64,000 nt of DNA from Panonychus citri (lineage: Eukaryota; Arthropoda; Arachnida; Trombidiformes; Tetranychidae), in contig NW_026515540.1 of the NCBI RefSeq assembly GCF_014898815.1, positions 1,674,001-1,738,000 of the forward strand, read 5' to 3'. The notes below the pieces were generated by a model, which worked only from the letters and a program-made list of their open reading frames with translations, did no database searches and was not told the origin of the DNA. Positions 36,200 through 47,862 of this stretch are shown here, in pieces. Both the position numbers and the translations under genes were made by a program. Numbering within the stretch: position 1 is the first letter of the stretch; each line of letters starts with the position of its first letter.

Positions 36200-36320
36200 A
36201 TGAAAAGGTATCGTTGTTGAAATGATCGTGATGGTGTCAACGATCAGACATTGAAATCGTCATTTCAATTGCTATTGATCTTAGTCAAGGTATTAATGTT
36301 TCTTTAACCTCTTAATCCAG
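36200..36320 (+). pseudogene. Decayed fragment of the ATP7 copper ATPase gene
   Basis: The stretch 36204-36244 matches ATP7 at about 26594-26635 with few changes, sharing GATGGTGTCAACGAT (the GDGVND region). After a gap, CAGACATTG and TTAGTCAAGGTA follow in the same order as in ATP7. Past the position of the ATP7 donor, the intron-like tail CTCTTAATCC is shared too. Because intron sequence is included, this is a DNA-level copy, not a retrocopy. Weaker similarity extends left to about 36120. Frames are destroyed. It is on the same strand as ATP7, about 9.5 kb downstream. Confidence 0.8.
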
Positions 36321-37063
36321 TTGTTAATATCTTTCTAGTTGGTAAGATTAATTGAATTAGTTAAGTTGCTTTAACAGTAGTGGGCTATCATAATGTTATT
36401 GCAAATTCTTACAAATAGATGGATTCGGAAGTCATTAATTAGCCTCTGTTGTAATTTTTGATGCTCAAAATTATCTCTCTTGTCGACCGTTACTTACTTT
36501 TGATTGTAACGATTAATTAGTCTTCATTATTACATTTCATATTACTCACAATAATTGATAGACCAACATTCTGATACTACAAGGGAGTAAAAAAAATTGA
36601 TCTTTTTAGGAATAACGGGAAAATGGAAAGTCACAGACACGAATGGATTAAATTGTTGAATCTTAATTATTTATGTTAAGTGAATTTACTCAGTTCCACT
36701 AACGAAATCAAAGTCTTTGGAGTTGAGATTTCGGAGTTTCAACAATTAAATGTTCAATTATTCAAATCGTTTCATCTATGCTCTATTATTAAATGAAATG
36801 GAAAAGAAAAATTCGAGAGAAGAAATTAAATTAACATCTTGATTTGAAAAGTCGAAACTTTTGCTTCTATTTTGTTGGATAATAAAAAAACTAAAATTTC
36901 TTTTCAATTTGAAATTCGCGCTTTTCTCTTGGAAATTTGAGTCACGCCCACTTTTGGAATTTTTCTCTTTTTTGAAAAAAGAATATTTTGATTTAAGAAT
37001 CATATCAATTTCTTTGCTCTTTAATTTCTTGACAATCAACTGATTTACTTTAAATTGTTCAAC
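36321..37063. other. LSm2 upstream region
   Basis: No coding exon seen. It includes the second copy of the 32-bp dispersed repeat (36817-36848) and TTCGCGC at 36915-36921, 149 bp before the LSm2 start codon. The overlapping plus and minus open frames at 36776-37043 are low-complexity Lys/Phe-rich translations and match nothing. Confidence 0.55.
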
Positions 37064-37345
37064 ATGTTATTCTTTTCATTTTTTAAAAGTCTCATTGGTA
37101 AGGATGTTGTCGTTGAATTAAAAAATGACCTTAACATTTGCGGGACACTTCAGTCTGTTGACCAATATCTCAACTTTAAATTGACCGATATCACAGTTCA
37201 AGATGACAGTAAATATCCATATATGCTTAGTGTTACCAATTGTTTCATTCGTGGTTCAGTTGTTCGTTATGTACATTTACCTGCTGATGAGATTGACACC
37301 AATTTGTTACAAGATGCAACTCGAAAAGATACAACCAGCAAATGA
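37064..37345 (+). CDS. LSM2: LSm2, U6 snRNA-associated Sm-like protein
   Basis: Ring subunit of the LSm2-8 complex that binds the U6 3' end, and of LSm1-7 in mRNA decay. It is a single-exon gene of 93 residues against about 95 in human. It starts MLFFSFFKSLIGKDVVVELK, which fixes the ATG at 37064. The Sm1 motif runs through LNICGTLQSVDQYLNFKLTDI, and Sm2 contains the FIRGSVVRYV block, the signature of LSm2. The tail LPADEIDTNLLQDATRK is also family-specific. It lies immediately upstream of, and on the same strand as, PRP4 kinase, another tri-snRNP factor, but 0.7 kb apart, so shared transcription is not indicated. Confidence 0.97.
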   Translation: MLFFSFFKSLIGKDVVVELKNDLNICGTLQSVDQYLNFKLTDITVQDDSKYPYMLSVTNCFIRGSVVRYVHLPADEIDTNLLQDATRKDTTSK

Positions 37346-38014
37346 AAACAATGAACCTAATTACCAACAAACATATCAACAGTTGTAAAAAAAGAAAATC
37401 TAATACAACTTGAATACAATGGAATTTATCTGTATTATATGTTGAAAAACTATAAATTGATCCAATATCAAAATCACTTAGCCCAGGAAAGTTAAGCTAA
37501 ATAAAGTTTATTGTTCATTTAAATTATCAACTTTAATTTGAAAATTTAATTTAATTTCAATCAAAAACCAAACGTTTAAACCTTTTTCTCTCCAATAGAT
37601 GTCGTTACTTTTTCGCGCTCGAATAATCAAAAATTCCAACAAAAAGTCCCGATATCAGATCTTCAAATTAATCGAGCAAATTAAAGTTCCAATTGATTAA
37701 AACTATTCCAATTAACTTTCTTCCAATATAATTGAGTTAACCTTCTCATATCCAAATAGACCAATTCAATAATCTAAAAGTGAATACGATTAAAATAAAA
37801 TTGATATTGATCGAAGATCAGATATCTGAATTTGTAAGGAATCGAATCTCGATTCAGATAATTGGATCTCAGCTGAAAATGAAACTGAAAATGTTTCAAT
37901 GTTTGAACTTAATTTTGTTTATTAATTTTCATGTTGATTAATATTTCTAATTGTTAATTGTTTTTGTTTTAGTCATTTAGTCAATTAGTTGGTTTGATTG
38001 TTAATGAAATAGAA
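37346..38014. other. Between LSm2 and PRP4K
   Basis: Contains the LSm2 3' UTR (AATAAAG near 37499 is a likely poly(A) signal) and the PRP4K promoter region, with TTCGCGC at 37612-37618. A TTTTGTTTTAG just before 37970 could be the acceptor of a 5' UTR intron. Confidence 0.5.
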
Positions 38015-39991
38015 ATGGTGAGTAGCAATTGATTTCTATTATGATTAATAACGAGTAATAAGTAAATAATTGTTCTGATTTTTGGTTGATTGTTTTTCTC
38101 TTGTTTTGTTTTGCTTTCATTTTCTTTTCTATTTTATTTTATTTTCTTTCTATATTTTTATTTGTTGTTCCTAATTATTTCTTTTGTTTCTTTCATTATA
38201 TTATTTCAGTATCATCATCATCATCACCGTAAATCATCAGAAAAGGATCTAAGTCGACGTACCACTAGTAGTAGTGGAAGCAGTAGTAGTAGTAGTAGAA
38301 AGAAAAGATCTAGTGATAGATCAGATTCGGAACGAGTTAAGTCTAAAAGGCGCCATAAAAGTGACCACAAGGAGGAACATAAAAGCAAAGATTATGACAT
38401 TTCTTTAAATGATATTGATGAGAGTGATGAAGATCGTGAAATTGAAAGGATAAGACAACAGCGTAAGGAAATAATGAAGAAATTCGGAGGAGCCCCAGAA
38501 AAAGAGGAGTCTCGTAGTGAAGATGATTCACAGTTTGCAGTTGAAAAGATCAAATCAACCGAAGGTAATTGAAATTTTTTTCTTTCTTATAGAATAATAT
38601 TTTCGACTAATCAATCTTTTCTCAATTTTTCTCCACTAGAACCAATGCCAGACACAGATTTAGAGCCTCACAATAAGATGGTTAAAAAGCCAGTATTAGA
38701 TATGTTTGCCGATGACGACGACAACAGTGAAGCCTTGGCCACTAAAGATCCTTTACCGGAAAAACAAAATTTCTATCAAATCTCTGCCGATCATGGTCAC
38801 GAGAATCCATCTTTAAATGATAACTGGGATGATTCTGAAGGCTATTATCGTGTAAGAATTGGTGAAATTTTGGACATGAGATATTCAGTTTTTGGTTACA
38901 CTGGACAAGGGATGTTTTCTAATGTAGTTCGAGCCCGTGACAGTTTCAAGGGATCACAAGAAGTGGCCATTAAAATAATACGAAACAACGAGGTAATGAA
39001 TAAAACAGGACTTAAAGAGTTAACAATGTTGAAAAAATTAAATGACGCTGATCCTGATGATAAATTTCACTGTCTTCGACTTTATCGCTCTTTTGATCAT
39101 AAATGTCACCTTTGCCTCGTTTTTGAACCTCTTTCAATGAATTTACGGGAAGTTTTGAAAAAATATGGTAAAGATGTTGGACTTCACATAAAAGCCGTTC
39201 GATCGTACGCTCAGCAACTTCTTCTGGCCCTCAAATTACTAAAAAAATGTAACATATTACACGCAGATATCAAACCCGATAATATTCTGGTAAGTTAATT
39301 AAACCTTTCGACAATTTAATCAACTAATAAACTTTTCCATTTCAATTATTTTCCCAGGTAAACGAGAGTAAACTTGTCCTTAAACTTTGTGATTTTGGTT
39401 CATCATCATTGATCTCAGAAAATGATATTACACCTTATTTAGTTTCCCGTTTTTATCGAGCTCCAGAAATTGGTAAGTGATTTAAATTGATTCAATAAGG
39501 ATGATAATAAACTTAATTTCTAATTTTTTATTTGTTTGTCTCATTTAGTTTTAGGTTTATCATATGATTACAATATCGATATGTGGTCAGTTGGAGTAAC
39601 ACTTTATGAACTTTATACTGGGAAGATTATGTTTCCAGGTAAATGTAACAATCAAATGCTCAAATATTTTATGGATTTGAAAGGTAAACTTTCCAACAAA
39701 ATGATTCGTAAAGGAGCATTTCGATCTCAACATTTCGATTCGAATAATAATTTTTTATACCGAGAGATAGATAAAGTAACCGAAAAAGAAAAAGTCGTTG
39801 TTATGAGTCACATTATACCGAATCGTGATCTACAAAAAGAGCTGATCGCAGACCAAGTACTTCGAGAAGAGGAGAAGCGAAAAGTACTCCAATTAAAAGA
39901 TCTACTTGAGAATATCTTAACTTTAGATCCATCAAGACGATTGACCGTTAACGAAGCTCTTGCTCATAAATTTATTCAAGAAAGACTTTAA
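38015..39991 (+). CDS. PRPF4B: PRP4 kinase (PRPF4B), spliceosomal dual-specificity kinase
   Basis: Nuclear CMGC/DYRK-related kinase of the tri-snRNP. Exons: 38015-38017 (start codon only), 38210-38564, 38640-39289, 39358-39472, 39549-39991, all in phase, giving 521 residues. The N-terminus is a short His run then an RS/basic region (RKSSEKDLSRR, SSSRKKRSS), much shorter than in vertebrates. It is followed by the conserved RQQRKEIMKKF block. Kinase motifs: Gly loop GQGMFSNVVRA, ATP Lys in VAIKII, catalytic loop HADIKPDNI, DFG, and YRAPEI before MWSVG. HAD in place of HRD is normal for this family. The initiator ATG is inferred: ATG at 38015 abuts a GTGAGT donor and joins the His-run exon in phase 0. 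An alternative start inside the second exon is not available before the conserved block. Confidence 0.94.
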
Positions 39992-40464
39992 ATCACAACG
40001 GAACAAACAATTTAACCTAACAATTATTTACATTTATATATTCAAAATTCATTATTTCAACATACCAATCAAAGGCCTGGATTAAACTGGATCAATCTAA
40101 TGGATTAACTGATCAACTCCAACGATGTAAAATATAAAATAAGTTTCTATTAATCACTTATATTGTCATTTGCCTCTCTCCTAATCATTTTGTAAATCAG
40201 CATGTTCATCATTTAAATTAACCACTTTCCCGATATACATAAAAACAATTACAAATCAAAAGAAACAATAACATTGGAACCAATCAAGATTGATTAAATT
40301 TACTAAACAAAAAGAAAAATTTATTCAAATTACCAATAATTTAAGACAATTAATGGGAAAAAAATTATAAACGATAAACAAAATCGAGCAAAAAAAAGCG
40401 TAAATTAGAAACAATTTAAGTTGAATGAGACTTTTGGAAAAAAATTTCGATAGTTAATCAACAA
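39992..40464. other. Convergent 3' region between PRP4K and the GPCR
   Basis: Two convergent 3' UTRs, A+T-rich, with no additional gene. Several AATAAA-like strings are present on both strands. Confidence 0.5.
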
Positions 40465-43400
40465 TTAATATCTATCACTGTTGATTTCAATATTATTAAT
40501 ACTGTTTAAATTGTTAATCATTTCATGTTCCGGTGAAGTGTTTGGAGTATTAGTTGATTGGGTCCATAAATTGTGGCCAGTTAATTGTTGCCTTTGATCA
40601 AATTGTTTAGATGTTGATGCATTGGTAGTTTGATGATAATCGGTTGATTGTTTAACTTGAGATGATGCTTGTTGCTGATTATGAGTTAGTTGATTGTTGT
40701 ACTGTTGTAATTGTGACGCTGATTGTTTACCACTAACGGTAATTAACTCTTGTCGTCGGTGATGATCACGTAGTCCCGTTGGTTTGAAAATACACCGACA
40801 CAATAAAAGTTTCATTGATTCCCGAAAATCTTTCATATGATAAGCATATAGAAGTGGATTAACAGCGGAATTAAGGTGAGAGAGGACAATGAAAGTGTCC
40901 ACCAGCCAATCGGGCTGTCGAAGGCTGAAAAATGCCTCCAGGGTATTATTCAAATACAAGGGAATCCAACAGAGCATGAAAAATATAACGATAATTGCTA
41001 ATTTTCTGGCCTTTTTAACTTCCCTCCGGTGGTAACTTGTTGATGTTAATCTCCTTTGATCATATGATTCAATTGATCCGTTAATTGTTGATTGTGGTGA
41101 TGATTTATCTGAACATTTTGATGATAATCTCATCATGATTAAACAATTTTCACAACTACGACAGGAACTTGATTTAATTGTTGTTTTAATTGAATCATTG
41201 GTTATTGTTGTTGTTGTTGTTGATGTTGATTGTGGTGGTGATGAGGATGAAGATGATGCTGATTGATTGTTGAGATATTGTCGATGATAATTTTGATTAG
41301 CATGATGATGATAATGATGATATAATTTACCAGATAATGAAGATGATGTTGATCCACAATTGTGAGGATAATTATTATTATTGTTATTCTGTTTAATTAA
41401 ATTGTTCCCTGATCTTTTTGAACCATTTTTATCAAACAAGGTTGAAGTGCGAATCTAAATTAAATTAAAAAACAAATTAAATTCAGTATTAAATCATCAT
41501 AATCAATAATTGTTCATGTCTGTGGTAAGTTAATCAAATGTTAATCATTTTAATCACTTGTTAGACTATTAAATTGTACAATATGTATTATATCAATGAT
41601 AATTAACTTTTGATAAATTATTAAATTGCTTGACCATCAGTCTCATGTTAATTTAACAATATTGTATATTGTCAAGTTGATTAATAAATTGCTTTCAATT
41701 TGATTGATTTGGTGAATTATTATCAACTATTTTCCTTTCACAATTTAATTGAACCCATCAAACATCTTGATTAGTTATCTTGAGCAATTTAATAATATAA
41801 AGTCATCAGTAAATTGTATCAATATAATATAATAATAAAGTAAATGAACAAAATTAAGTTAATCTTGAGAATCAAAATAATAACTTGAATGACATATCAT
41901 TCTGACCTTGATCATCAAGATTATTATTACTTAATATTATCAATAACTGATCAACAGGGTAACATGATTAAAGTTGTTGATTCTGTCTGATAAAGATTAA
42001 CAATCAATTCCCAGTTATGATAATAATCAAAGTCCCAATTGTAACCAGTTGAGTTTCAAGTAATTCTTGTCAAGCAAATTATTTAAATCTCAATATTTAT
42101 TCACAATCCAGGAATTGAATTCATGATGACAAGAAAAATGAACAAGATGAAATTGGATGAGAAAAAAAATTCACATTTATCATGAAAAAATTGAGTTGAA
42201 ATTTTCAATTCTCAGAATTGGAAAGACAAAAGTTCTGATTCTTATATAATCCATTTGAAATCTCATCTAAAATCATGATAAGTTCATGATAGTAATGGAT
42301 TCTTATTATCATGATATCAGATAAATGTTGAGAATATGAATTGAGACAGAATTACTTTTGTTTCCATATGAATCAAATTTCCAACTGAATTTTAATATTA
42401 TCATGAAATTGAGACAACATGATGATGATCATCATGAATGATTAATAAATTGTTATTAACTGTGACACTTTAAGTTATAGTTATCAACAAAAAAGTAACT
42501 GTAACTGACAATATAATAATAATTATATCATAACAATCAACAAATTGTTTGTGTGTGTGTGGGTTTAACTAATAATATGTTGTTACCATTGGAATTAAAT
42601 TATTGTTTGTGTCCAGTTAACAATCGTAGTGGACAATTTACTAAATCAATATCCTGTTAATTAATTGTAATCATGTTCCAATATTAATAAATTATAAATC
42701 AAAAGGAAACTTTCACAATGAGTGGAAAAATTTTTCTTCCCGAAATTATTATTGTTGACATTTACTTGGAATTGTTTGATTATCAAATTGTTGAATCAAT
42801 GATAATTTGTTATCACAATCAATTTAATGGAGATAAAAATTAACTTAATTGTAACGTGACCTTATTATCAAGATTATTATAGAGAATAGTTTTTACCATA
42901 GTGATAACAATTAAATTAATCATTAATGGATAATAATTATTTACCGTTAACTTTTCACTCTTGGCTAGTTAATTTTGTTACGATCAAAATTTAGGATCAA
43001 ATTGTTATTAACTTGATTACTATTGGTGATTAAGTTAAAGTAATTGTTTTCAATCATTAAGCTGCTTTAGTAATCAAGGTTTTTATCACTATCATTATGA
43101 TGATGATCAAGTTACAATCATAAAACTGTTGGAAGTTAATCAATTTTTATCCAAATCATTTGGATTATATTGTTGTTGGTTTTTACTTATTTTGATTGTT
43201 ACAATTAAGTCTGTAGATGATAATCATCGGTAAGGCTTGATTATGTGTATCAATTGAGACAATTTGTTAAATTGAAACAATCAAGATGATCAACAATCAT
43301 TGTGACTATTTTTGCCTGAGAAACAATTTGTATTTGGATTAACTGGATTAACTTTAAATCTGTGGTGAAAATTAAAAAAGTACAAACTAAATTAAATTGC

Positions 43401-45992
43401 AAACTAATATAATAATCAAAAATCATCAGTTGATTATGAATCAGAATCAAATTTAACCTCTAATTATTATTAGATTATCATGATATATCATTGAATTAAA
43501 CATACCTAAAGCTTTTGATGTGATATATTGATGAAAATTAATTCAGTTTCCTGAGATAAAATTTTCATGAATCAAATTAATTCAATAGGATAATTGTCTG
43601 AATAATAGATTATCATATATCCATTAAATTGGTTTCTAATATCAGAATCAAATCAATTCCCAGTTGGACATAATCAAACTGACCAGCAACAATCAATATT
43701 AACCAACTAATTGGTTTCAAGCTCTTGATTGTAATAATAATAATGGATACCAAGATGAATGATTAAGATGATGATTAACAAAACAACATGAGATTATATC
43801 ATTATGATAACAAATCAATTAATTTGATGAAGTATAAGCCAATCAAATGAGTTTTAATGATTGATTTCAACATTCAGTTAGCTTGACTGTCGTTACATAT
43901 TTCATCAAGTTAATTAGTTAATTTTGTTTGTTTCTAAATAATTGTATTGATAATAGACAATAATTACCACCACCAGGTAGATCCTCAGGTAAGCAAAAAA
44001 CATAATTAACGCTGGAAAAACAATCGTAGCAAAAAATAAGAAGACGAGAAAATCGTAATCCATAATCGAGAGAAAGAAACATTCGTGCGACCGATTAGGT
44101 CCATTATTCCAGCCGAAAAGCGGCAAAAACCCGACCAGTGCACCGATAATCCAACAGGTAATTATAATTATTCTCGCCGCTGAGCCTGTAACAATTAACG
44201 ATTAGAATTAGAATTAGTGAGAAGCAAAAACTTTCGAAGAGGAAAAAGTAATCAAACAAATTTGGAAATCGATTGATAAATCGACTGGTCAACTTTTCCT
44301 TTAATTAAAATTAGAACTTTTTTTTTCGTCACAATCAAAATCATCTCAACAGTTAATTGTTGAATTAGTTTTAATCGTTATTTGGTTGATTGTTGTTATA
44401 TTTTATCATTAATAGTTTTTCTCGCATTTAATTGTTATTGAGTTTTGACTTGTGGCTTTGTTGTTGTTACTTTAACCTAATTTAGTGGATTTATTTTCTG
44501 TATGATTGTTAAGTCCAATGATTTAATTAATTACTATGGGATAATATTATCACAATCTAATCAAATTAACTTATTTTGGGTTTAAAGGTTAAACTATTGG
44601 TGAGTGTAATCAATTGATTCTATTGGTAATCATATTAGTAATACCTTAATTGTTGTTGGGTTATTCTGATTTAATCTCATGGAGCTGGTTAATTATTGGT
44701 TGGATTGAGTTGCAATCAATTTAAATTAGTTGTTATTGTTTTACTATTTTAATCAAATTTAGGTTATTAGCATGAAGATTGTTAATCAATAAATACTCAT
44801 CAACAATTAACTAAATTTTAGATTTGTTTCTGTTTTTCAAGGTTTTATTTTGTTTACAATTACCATTTGATTGTCAATAAATAATTAACACTGATGATAA
44901 TTAATCACATTGTCACTTTGATTAGATGATTAAATGAGACAATCAGATTAAATTTGTAATTGTTAATCAATCAAATTTTAAAGAATCAAAATCAATTTTT
45001 TTTGTTATTCCAATTTATGGTTTGACTTTAATTACTTTGAATTGTGTTTATCTTAAAGCTAATCCAATTAACTGTGATATTATTGTTGATGATTATCTTA
45101 TATAACTTTAATTGCTTGAAAAATTTTGAGCAAAATCGTTTACGTTAATTAACTATCATGATAGAAAATTTCATTGGAAAAATAAACAACCTATTAACAA
45201 AATGAAAGTGAGAAAAAACCAATCACTGAATTAAAGTTAACAATTGTAACAATTAAAAAGTTACAATTCTGAGGAAATTTTCATGAAAAATATGATTTAA
45301 AGATCAATATTTAATCAGTGATCATTAGAATTGTGATTAATTGACTCACTTGACATTCGCGAGTGATAATTAAGCGGATATAAAATGGCCCAGAGTCGAT
45401 CGAGTGACACAGCGACCAGATTGAGTATCGAGATGGTACAAAGTACCACGAGAAGGGACAACATTGTGAGACACCCGGTGAACGCATCTCGAGGAAGTCC
45501 AATTCGCGTTGAAATGGCCGAGGGAACACCGACAAGGCCGACAAGTAGATCGGCAAGGGAAAGACTAACAATGTAAAAATTAGTGACCTTACGAAGTCGA
45601 CGATCTTGAATGAAAACAATTATCGCCAATAAATTACCAAAAAAGGCCAAAATGGCCACTGCGACCTCGACTATTGTATAGCCGAGCGGCAAACGGAGGG
45701 AAACAGTACCATTGGTATTGTGAATACTGTCCACAATGTATTGAGGGGCGAGATGATGAGTATCCATGTGTTGATGATAATCAGCTGATGAATGAGAGGC
45801 AGATGATGATGCGGATGAAGTTAATGATGAAGATGAAGGTGAAGATGAAGATGATCCGGTTGAGGTGGAAGATGAAGTTGAATTTGACAATGAAGATGAT
45901 CCAATTATCATAGAGTGAGAATTACTTACCACCAAATTGACTGGTAAGGTGTAACCCATGATAACAATTAACTTAATCACTTTGATCACCAA
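40465..45992 (-). CDS. AdoR: Adenosine-receptor-like class A GPCR
   Basis: Seven-transmembrane receptor in the plasma membrane, probably binding adenosine. Exons (minus): 45992-45350, 44185-43968, 41454-40465, with phase-1 and phase-0 GT-AG junctions, up to 616 residues; a start at 45959 (MGYTLPV) is also possible. TM1 has FGNLLA, TM2 LSLADLLVG, TM3 ends SLDRLWAI (DRL, not DRY), TM4 is followed by FLPLFGWNN, TM6 has FFMLCWIPLY and TM7 VLSHLNSAVNPLLYAY. FGWN, CWIPL and LSHxNS-VNP are the adenosine-receptor signatures. The N-terminus is very Ser/Thr-rich with NST and NGT glycosylation sites. The third cytoplasmic loop (over 120 residues) and C-tail are long and rich in Asn, Ser, Gln and Thr runs, and the introns are long (1.2 and 2.5 kb). 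Adenosine as ligand is inference from family signatures. Confidence 0.85.
41455..43967. other. Second intron of the GPCR gene
   Basis: A+T-rich intron of 2.5 kb; no exon or RNA gene recognised on either strand. Confidence 0.6.
44186..45349. other. First intron of the GPCR gene
   Basis: A+T-rich intron dense in TTAATTG words; nothing else recognised. Confidence 0.6.
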
Positions 45993-47862
45993 TATGTGAT
46001 TCTTTAATCATCAACACTAATTAATGAGCATTTTGATTAGCAAATACTTGATTTGTTTCCGGTCACAAGTTTCATCATCAAATTAGTTAGTTTGATTAAC
46101 TGATTGTAACTCAGCATTTGAAATTAATTGTTTATTTTTCTCATCGTGTAATCAATTTTTGCTCAAGATGATTACTGTTGATTAATTAACACAATGATAC
46201 TAAATAATTAACAATGTAAAGATGATGATAACTGAAGTTATCACTTGAAGATACTGAGGTTGACTAACTGTTGGGAGGATGATGATGATGATGATGATGG
46301 AGAAAGATAGGAAAAGGGGGAGAGAGATGATGACGATGTGATGATGATGATGATGATCAAGAGGAGGAAGATGAAGTGATGACGATGAAGATGATGATAG
46401 TTAATCAATGTAGACTTTAGTTAATAAAATCAGTGGAATTCAATTAAATGGGTTGAGATTTAATTTCTCATTCAATTATATTACTTTTCCTTGATCACAA
46501 CTGATTCCTTTCAATTGTCTGTCATATTTCACAAAAATGGACAAAATATTTAACTCTAATTGTTGAGAGTTATATTTGGTGATTTAAGTTTATTTGAAAC
46601 CTTGAGAAACTGATTTAATTATTATTTTAATCGGTTATATAATTAATCTTATTAAATTTAAATTGCCTTAAGGTAATAATAATTTAAAAGTATCCACGCA
46701 CAATTTAAGTTAATTGTATTTATTTACAGTGACTGTTGGGGTTACGTGATTAAAATCACATCGTTGAAAAGTTAATTGTTGCCAATCACCAAAATCACTC
46801 GCTCATTAATTAAACTAATTGTTGTATTGATCTTTTTGTTTACCCTCTCGGTCAAATTTACAATCAATACCTTATACCAATGTGAATGTCCTCTGATAAT
46901 TTACAATTTGACATTCGTTAGTGAGGTGAGTGAAAATTAGAAAAAAATTTTTCTTTCTCCTCCAACAATTAACTTAAATTGTTACACTTGCGAAATTGAT
47001 AATTGAAAAATCGATGATCGTTTCTTGGAAAACTCACTAGATGTCGCCAAGAAAAGATAACCGATTATCGATAAAAAGGAAAACCCGGTAATCGAATAGA
47101 ATCGAAAAAATCGAAGTTAAGGTGAAAATCGTAATTCGATTATTCTTTCAACCAACAGAAAATTTTAATTCTATTTAATCAATTGTTTTTTTTTGTTTTG
47201 TAATTGGTTCATCAATTTTGATTCCGATTAATTCTCTGGTCTTTATTAGTTGACTTTATCACTCTGCTTGGAAATTTATTTATTACCTATTCTCAATCTA
47301 TTTATTTTCTATCATCTTCTCATCCCCATCACCAAAAGCATCTTCTCATCACATTATCTCATCAGCATCACCTCTAGTTTTTTCTGCCACTCACCATCTT
47401 TTTTTTTTCTCTCTTCTTTTCTTTCTGTGATTCTAATTAATTCCGCTAATTGATTGAACCTGACAGCTTTTTTTTCGCTCTATTCTTTTCTATCAATTCC
47501 GCCGTGTGAGTGTTTAGTGTGCGCGGTGTGTTTGTCTGTAGTAGTGGCTGGTTTTCTGTACGAATTCTGTTCTCTTATCTCTCTCTTTTTTTCTCTCTGT
47601 CTATACCTCTCCCTATTTCCATCTCTATTCTCTTAGCTTGACTTCTCTCCCTTTTTTTTCTCCCTCTCTTACTCTCTTTTTTTTCTCTCTTTCCCTTTTC
47701 CTGTCTTTTGCTTTTTTCTCCTCTCTCGTCCTCCCCTTTCTCTTCTTCTTCTTGTTTAGTTATTAATTCCAAGTGCTAGTTCTTGTGGGTGTGCAAGCTT
47801 TTTTTTAAACGAAAAATTAACAGAAAACAAAGAAAAGATAAAAGGTAAAGAAATTTTCGATT
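45993..47862. other. Divergent intergenic region between the GPCR and transportin
   Basis: No coding exon seen. It has GAT repeats at about 46278-46400 and A+T-rich spacer to about 46950. A CG-richer patch at 46980-47120 contains TATCGATA. A long pyrimidine-rich tract (about 47260-47760) leads into the transportin start and is probably its leader. The open frames inside that tract are low-complexity Ser/Leu/Phe strings. Confidence 0.6.
47066..47073 (+). promoter_or_regulatory. TATCGATA, DRE-like element upstream of transportin
   Basis: An exact 8-base palindrome identical to the insect DREF-binding core, which is typical of housekeeping promoters. It lies about 200 bp before the pyrimidine-rich leader of transportin, in a locally CG-richer patch. 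Use in this organism is inference. Confidence 0.35.

Noticed and set aside
36776..37043. Minus-strand 87-codon frame upstream of LSm2
   Set aside because: A Lys/Phe/Ser-rich translation of A+T-rich DNA with no motif; it also overlaps a plus-strand frame of equal quality.
45385..45913. Plus-strand open frames over the GPCR exon
   Set aside because: They are antisense to well-defined TM1-TM3 sequence, with low-complexity Lys/Met-rich translation.
47250..47772. Open frames on both strands upstream of transportin
   Set aside because: They are products of a pyrimidine-rich tract (Ser/Leu/Phe on plus, Lys/Glu/Arg on minus), best explained as the leader region.
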